NCBI GenBank assembly: GCA_025331435.1
Contig: JAIWNI010000007.1
Span: 186,001-250,000, forward strand
Direction: 5' to 3'
Source of the DNA: Choanephora cucurbitarum
Taxonomy: Eukaryota > Mucoromycota > Mucoromycetes > Mucorales > Choanephoraceae
DNA length: 64,000 bases
The notes beneath the pieces are model-generated. The model was not told the DNA's origin, searched no databases, and saw nothing but the letters and a program-made list of their open reading frames with translations. Positions 59,916 to 64,000 of this stretch are shown here, one piece after another; position 1 is the first letter of the stretch; the number at the start of each line of letters is the position of its first letter. Position numbers and translations under genes: made by a program.

Positions 59916-60765
59916 CTAATAAGGTGAAGCACTTCTTCTTCTGCTTCTTTTTCTTCTTGACTCATCTTCATCTCTATGTCTATGTCTGCTGGACCGCTCT
60001 CGACTATCATGTCTGTGCCTACTAGAGGATTCTCGACTATCATGTCTACGTTGACTATGGTCATCTCGATAACTACCACGTTCTTCATGTCGACTCCTAC
60101 TGCTACTATGATGATGGTGTTTATGTTCTGAACTCTTCTTCTTCTTCTTTTCCTTCTTCTTGAGTTCCTTGAGCTTCAAGGGGTTTTCAACAATAGCCTT
60201 CAGAGCCATTTGTTCTCTCTTCTTGATCATCAACAGAGGATCTTCACGAATCTTGGACTGAATATCACGTTCTGAATTGGCGTTGGCGTTTGAGAGAGTG
60301 AATCTGTTTTCTTCAGCAGCAGTGGCAGCTTGCTTATTAAGATATCAGTTTTACATGAAATCAACAAGAAAGAGTCAAACTTACCACTTGTTCCTTTTGT
60401 TTTGCGCGTAGTAAGTCATCTACATTTTTCTTGCCCAACAAATAATCTTCCATTGTATTGTTGGCAGAACCGTTTAGATTGGCATTAGGTGAAGCATACA
60501 TCCAATCAAGTTTGTTTGAACGTTTTCTAAATAGAAAAAGGTGAATACATGATGGGGTTGAGATGGCTTTTACTTACTTTGTGCCTGCTTCTTCTTGCAT
60601 TCGTTGCAGATCCTGAAGTTGTCTTTCTTCAGCCAACTCCTTTTTTAGTTGGTCCAGTTTACGGTCTTCTTCTTTACGCTTCTGTTCTTCCTTCCATACA
60701 CGTTCTTGGTTCTTGAAGGTGGCAGGATGCCATGACTTTTTCAAGTTAAGATCAGATGAACCCAT
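59916..60765 (-). CDS. CWC25: Pre-mRNA-splicing factor CWC25
   Basis: Exons (minus strand) are 60578-60765, 60385-60526 and 59916-60332; introns 51 and 52 nt; 248 residues. The N-terminal CIR-type domain is nearly textbook: [20 protein letters not shown], then a Lys/Glu coiled coil ending [15 protein letters not shown], and KLDWMYASP and [14 protein letters not shown]. The tail is a Lys-rich helix followed by an Arg-Ser-His-rich region ([20 protein letters not shown]). CWC25 binds the Prp2-remodelled spliceosome to promote the first transesterification. Divergent from LEU5 with 80 bp between the starts. Confidence 0.94.
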
Positions 60766-60845
60766 AATAAGATAGTAAAGAAAAAGAAAAAGACTGGCTT
60801 TTTGAATTCTGATTTTTCTTTTTCTCTATCTTATAAAAAAAAAAA
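60766..60845. promoter_or_regulatory. Compact bidirectional promoter, CWC25/LEU5
   Basis: Only 80 bp separate the two divergent start codons. The stretch is T-rich/A-rich on opposite sides (AAGAAAAAGAAAAAG, then TTTTTCTTTTTCTC) with no clear TATA, so both 5' UTRs must be very short or overlap the partner gene. Confidence 0.65.
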
Positions 60846-62117
60846 ATGTCAGCAAGTGAAAAGAATCGAACACAAAGTCTTGACTATGTCATTCGATCAG
60901 GCATTGCTGGTGGCATTGCTGGTTGTATGGTAATGCGCGTCTTTATGTGTATTTCAAAGAACATGACTGATATATTATTAGGCAAAGACAAGTGTAGCAC
61001 CTCTAGATAGAATAAAGATCCTGTTTCAGTCAAGGAATCCCGCTTTTGAGAAATACGCAGGTAAAAAAAAAGCAGAGGTTGGAAGAAAAAAAGGGGAAGA
61101 GGGAAAACCTGAATGTGTTTTGAATAGGTACATTCACAGGTGCCTTTAAAGCAGGTCGAGATATCTTCAAAGATGCTGGCATTGTTGGTCTATTTCAAGG
61201 TCATTCAGTCACATTGTTTCGAATTTTCCCTTATGCAGCTATCAAATTTGTTGCCTATGAACAATACCGAGCAGTAAAGTAAAAGTAATGGATTTCTAGT
61301 CTGAGTTATTGATAAAAAAGAAAATGAGGATAGATACTAATGCCTACCAGAAAACAAGAAACATCTACCAAACAATTTATTGCTGGTTCAATGGCTGGTA
61401 AATAGAGCTAGACAGCACAAGGAATATCTACTGACAATTCAAATTAGGTGTCACTTCTGTCTTTTTCACTTATCCACTTGATCTGGTGCGTGTCAGATTA
61501 GCATACCATGTAGAAAAGCCTGGACAGCATCGACCTAGCTTAAGAGAGACAGTTCAACATATCATGAAAGAACCTGCCGCCCTTCATTTCCCTCCACTCA
61601 ACTTTTATCGAGGATTCTTTCCTACTGTGGCAGGCATGATACCCTATGCAGGTGTTTCTTTTTGGACATACCATATCATCACACAATTCTTTCGATTCAA
61701 TCCCCTCATCTCACCTTACACGAGAGCACCCTTGACATTCTCGACAGATGCATTGACACCAAAGCAGAAGAGAGTGTTGGAAAAACCACCATTACGAACA
61801 TGGGCAGAATTACTGTGTGGAGGTGTAGCAGGATTGGTGGCACAGACAAGTAGTTATCCTCTAGAGGTAAGCAACAAGGCATCACTTTTCTTATTCTAAA
61901 TGGATTGTTTTAGGTAGTGCGAAGACGAATGCAAGTAGGTGGATTGTTAAATCCAGACAAGTTTGTTCGATTCACCGAGACGGCAAAGGAGATTTATCGG
62001 ATCAAGGGTTTTAAGGGATATTATGTTGGACTCAGTATAGGCTATATCAAAGTAGTGCCTATGGTGGCAGTCAGTTTTGCAGTGTATGAACGCATGAAAC
62101 GATGGCTAGATATTTAA
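60846..62117 (+). CDS. LEU5: Mitochondrial carrier, LEU5/SLC25A16-42 type (CoA transporter)
   Basis: Six exons: 60846-60929, 60982-61060, 61128-61273, 61334-61397, 61448-61866, 61914-62117; introns 47-67 nt; 331 residues. There are three mitochondrial-carrier repeats: [33 protein letters not shown] and [13 protein letters not shown], each with the PxD/E-x-x-R/K signature and matching RG/QG motifs. Blocks shared with yeast Leu5 are [52 protein letters not shown] and [20 protein letters not shown]. The yeast protein is needed for coenzyme A in the mitochondrial matrix. The exon 1 junction gives GGIAGCMAKTSVAP. Convergent with ARG4, 122 bp between stops. Confidence 0.94.
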
Positions 62118-62239
62118 TTGAAGGGAAGCTTATTGTTCTCATACTCAATGAAGAGAACTACTTTTGTACATACTAATAAAGATATGATGTAGATTTATTA
62201 TTTACAAAGTTTTTTTTTTATACAAATGAGTTGGGAAGT

Positions 62240-63634
62240 CTAATGGGTTTTGGAAGATAACCAGGTCTTTAAGAGGTTGACTTGTTCCAAGACAGAGGAT
62301 TTAGCAGTACCACCAGGGGTATTACGGTTTTCAATAGAGGTCTCAAAGCTCCAGACAGAGGCTACATCATCAGTGAAGGAAGGATGGAGTGTCTTGAGGT
62401 CATCGACAGATAGATCACTAAGAGAGCCTTGACGGTCTTCAGCCATCTTGACAGCAGCACCAGAGATATGATGTGTTTCACGGAAAGGAACGCCCTTACG
62501 AACAAGGTATTCAGCCAAATCAGTAGCCAACATGTCTGCACTTAGACTGGCCAACATCTTTTCAGGGAAGATAGAGAGAGTACTCAAGACACCAGCAGTG
62601 ATCTGGAGAGAGCCAGATAAGGTATCGGCAGCATCAAACATGGGTTCTTTGTCTTCTTGGAGATCCTTGTTGTAGGTACTGGGAATACCCTTATAGGACA
62701 TCATAAAGCCCGACATACCACCAAAGACACGACCACTCTTACCACGCAACAATTCCAAACTGTCGGGATTCTTCTTTTGAGGCATCAGACTAGAACCGGT
62801 ACTGTAGGCATCAGCCAACTTGACAAAACCAAATTCAGCACTGGAATAGATAATCAAGTCTTCAGCAATACGAGAGATATGAACCATCGTCAAGCTGGCC
62901 CAGAACAAGAACTCGGCAACAAAGTCACGATCACTGACCGCATAGAGAGAGTTGTGAATGTAATCGCGGAAACCTAATTCCTTGGCCAAGAAGCTACGAT
63001 CGATATTGAAGACATGACCAGCCAAGGCACCACTACCCAAGGGCAAGACATTCAAGCGCTCAATCAACTGCTCCAAACGCTCAGCATCCGATCGCCAAAG
63101 CCAAGCATGAGACAAGAGGAAGTGAGACCAACGGATAGGCTGAGCACGTTGTAGATGCGTATAGCCTGGCATCAAAGCGTCCAGTTCCTTTTCGGCACGG
63201 CTGACAGCGACAGCAATCAGTTCTTTCAAGTGAGCCAAGATCTTGGTAGCTTCATCGCGCAACCAGAGACGCATATCAGTAGCCACCTGGTCGTTACGAG
63301 AGCGACCTGTATGAAGCTTACCGGCAACAGACCCAATCAATTCACCCAAGCGTCTTTCATTTGCAGTGTGGATATCTTCATCACCGGCCTTGATCACAAA
63401 TTCTCCAGATTCCCATTCTTGCATGACTTTCTGAAGACCGTCTACAAGTTGATCGCGTTCTTCAGCTGAGATGATGTTGTTTTTGGCTAATGCTTTAGCA
63501 TAGGCAATGGAACCAATACAGTCGGCTGCATACATGCGCTTATCGAAATGAATAGAGGCATTAAAGGCATCCATTAAAGGATCAACGGCGCCGGAGAAAC
63601 GGCCACCCCAGAGTTTCTTTGGTGCGTCAGTCAT
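62240..63634 (-). CDS. ARG4: Argininosuccinate lyase
   Basis: Intronless, 464 residues, the normal family size. It splits argininosuccinate into arginine and fumarate, the last step of arginine synthesis. Family blocks are [19 protein letters not shown] at the start, [56 protein letters not shown], and the signature loop [20 protein letters not shown] that carries the catalytic Ser. It starts at the first ATG ([11 protein letters not shown]). A Gcn4-type site lies 107 bp upstream, fitting general amino-acid control. The cytosolic fungal form is the expected role. Confidence 0.97.
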   Translation of the reverse strand: MTDAPKKLWGGRFSGAVDPLMDAFNASIHFDKRMYAADCIGSIAYAKALAKNNIISAEERDQLVDGLQKVMQEWESGEFVIKAGDEDIHTANERRLGELIGSVAGKLHTGRSRNDQVATDMRLWLRDEATKILAHLKELIAVAVSRAEKELDALMPGYTHLQRAQPIRWSHFLLSHAWLWRSDAERLEQLIERLNVLPLGSGALAGHVFNIDRSFLAKELGFRDYIHNSLYAVSDRDFVAEFLFWASLTMVHISRIAEDLIIYSSAEFGFVKLADAYSTGSSLMPQKKNPDSLELLRGKSGRVFGGMSGFMMSYKGIPSTYNKDLQEDKEPMFDAADTLSGSLQITAGVLSTLSIFPEKMLASLSADMLATDLAEYLVRKGVPFRETHHISGAAVKMAEDRQGSLSDLSVDDLKTLHPSFTDDVASVWSFETSIENRNTPGGTAKSSVLEQVNLLKTWLSSKTH

Positions 63635-64000
63635 GATAGTGAAAGTGATAAAGTAAGATAATGAAAGAAAAGCAGAGAAAAATCGATAAACTGAAACTTG
63701 TATTTATAGTGAACGTACTTTTTTTTTTTGACAAGCTGGATGACTCACACTTCTTCATATTGTCTAACAATTGAATCTCAGCAGCGATTATCTTTATTTA
63801 CTTTACAAGGAAATTAAACTAGTCAATTTTGATTGTACGCACAGCTCACTGTGTTTATTTGACTTACAAAAGATATGATGTGTGGTCGATTTAGCTTTCC
63901 ATCACACCTTGTGTTTTACCTTCATAATGGACAAGATTGATTTATAGTTTGGCTCTTTTAGTCGAGTTATCAATGACCGTCTTTGACTTCAATAAGGCTT
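63635..64000. other. Upstream region of ARG4 to window end
   Basis: AT-rich, includes a T10 run at about 63720 and the TGACTCA site. No further gene begins before the right edge that I can support. Confidence 0.5.
63741..63747. promoter_or_regulatory. Gcn4/CPC1-type binding site
   Basis: Perfect TGACTCA core 107 bp before the ARG4 start codon. In fungi Gcn4-type bZIP factors bind this site under amino-acid starvation to induce biosynthetic genes, including arginine genes. Function here is inferred from position and motif only. Confidence 0.6.

Noticed and set aside
62657..63469. Plus-strand frames of 104-106 codons
   Set aside because: Both are antisense to ARG4 and have no domain or start context of their own.

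Overview
The window looks like nuclear DNA of a mucoralean fungus (Mucoromycota). It is AT-rich. Its protein genes carry short spliceosomal introns, mostly 47-80 nt, with GTAAG-type donors and CTAAC/CTAAT branch sites. The proteins (plasma-membrane H+-ATPase, P4 flippase, AROM-type shikimate enzyme, LEU5, CWC25, MFAP1) are fungal in character, and decayed retroelements and TnpB/Fanzor-like genes lie between them. The species cannot be named from sequence alone.

Layout, left to right. Positions 1-1386 hold the gag end of a Ty3-like retrotransposon running off the left edge. Then come a mucin-like single-pass membrane protein (4.4-5.5 kb), an APEX1-type AP endonuclease (5.6-6.8 kb), ribosomal protein eL34 (8.2-8.7 kb), a UDP-galactose-type nucleotide-sugar transporter tail-to-tail with spliceosomal MFAP1 (10.5-13.0 kb), a Dnf-type phospholipid flippase (15.2-19.7 kb), a two-domain DHQ synthase-DHQ dehydratase (20.6-23.0 kb) and a DOA10/MARCH6-type ER ubiquitin ligase (23.1-27.3 kb). 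From 27.9 to 31.9 kb there is a pogo-type MITE and a multiply broken TnpB/Fanzor-like nuclease gene. A vacuolar AVT-type amino-acid transporter (33.8-35.9 kb) faces a peroxisomal D-amino-acid oxidase (36.1-37.6 kb).

From 39.4 to 48.1 kb lies a very large, nearly perfect inverted repeat: two arms of about 3.64 kb around a spacer of about 1.45 kb. Each arm carries an identical secreted YcaC-like cysteine hydrolase gene and a LINE 3' remnant. To its right are a GATA factor (51.6-52.6 kb), the plasma-membrane H+-ATPase PMA1 (53.9-57.0 kb), a tRNA-Arg(UCU), the divergent pair CWC25/LEU5 (59.9-62.1 kb) and argininosuccinate lyase ARG4 with a Gcn4-type upstream site (62.2-63.7 kb).

The genes are mostly housekeeping and do not form one pathway. 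Themes that recur are amino-acid metabolism (DHQS-DHQase, AVT transporter, D-amino-acid oxidase, ARG4), membrane and secretory homeostasis (flippase, nucleotide-sugar transporter, DOA10, PMA1) and splicing (MFAP1, CWC25). The most unusual items are the AROM-derived bifunctional enzyme, the giant inverted repeat and the TnpB/Fanzor-like relics. Exon joins were worked out by eye from splice signals and protein continuity. Two genes (DOA10-like and D-amino-acid oxidase) each show a one-base reading-frame conflict that ordinary GT-AG splicing does not solve.
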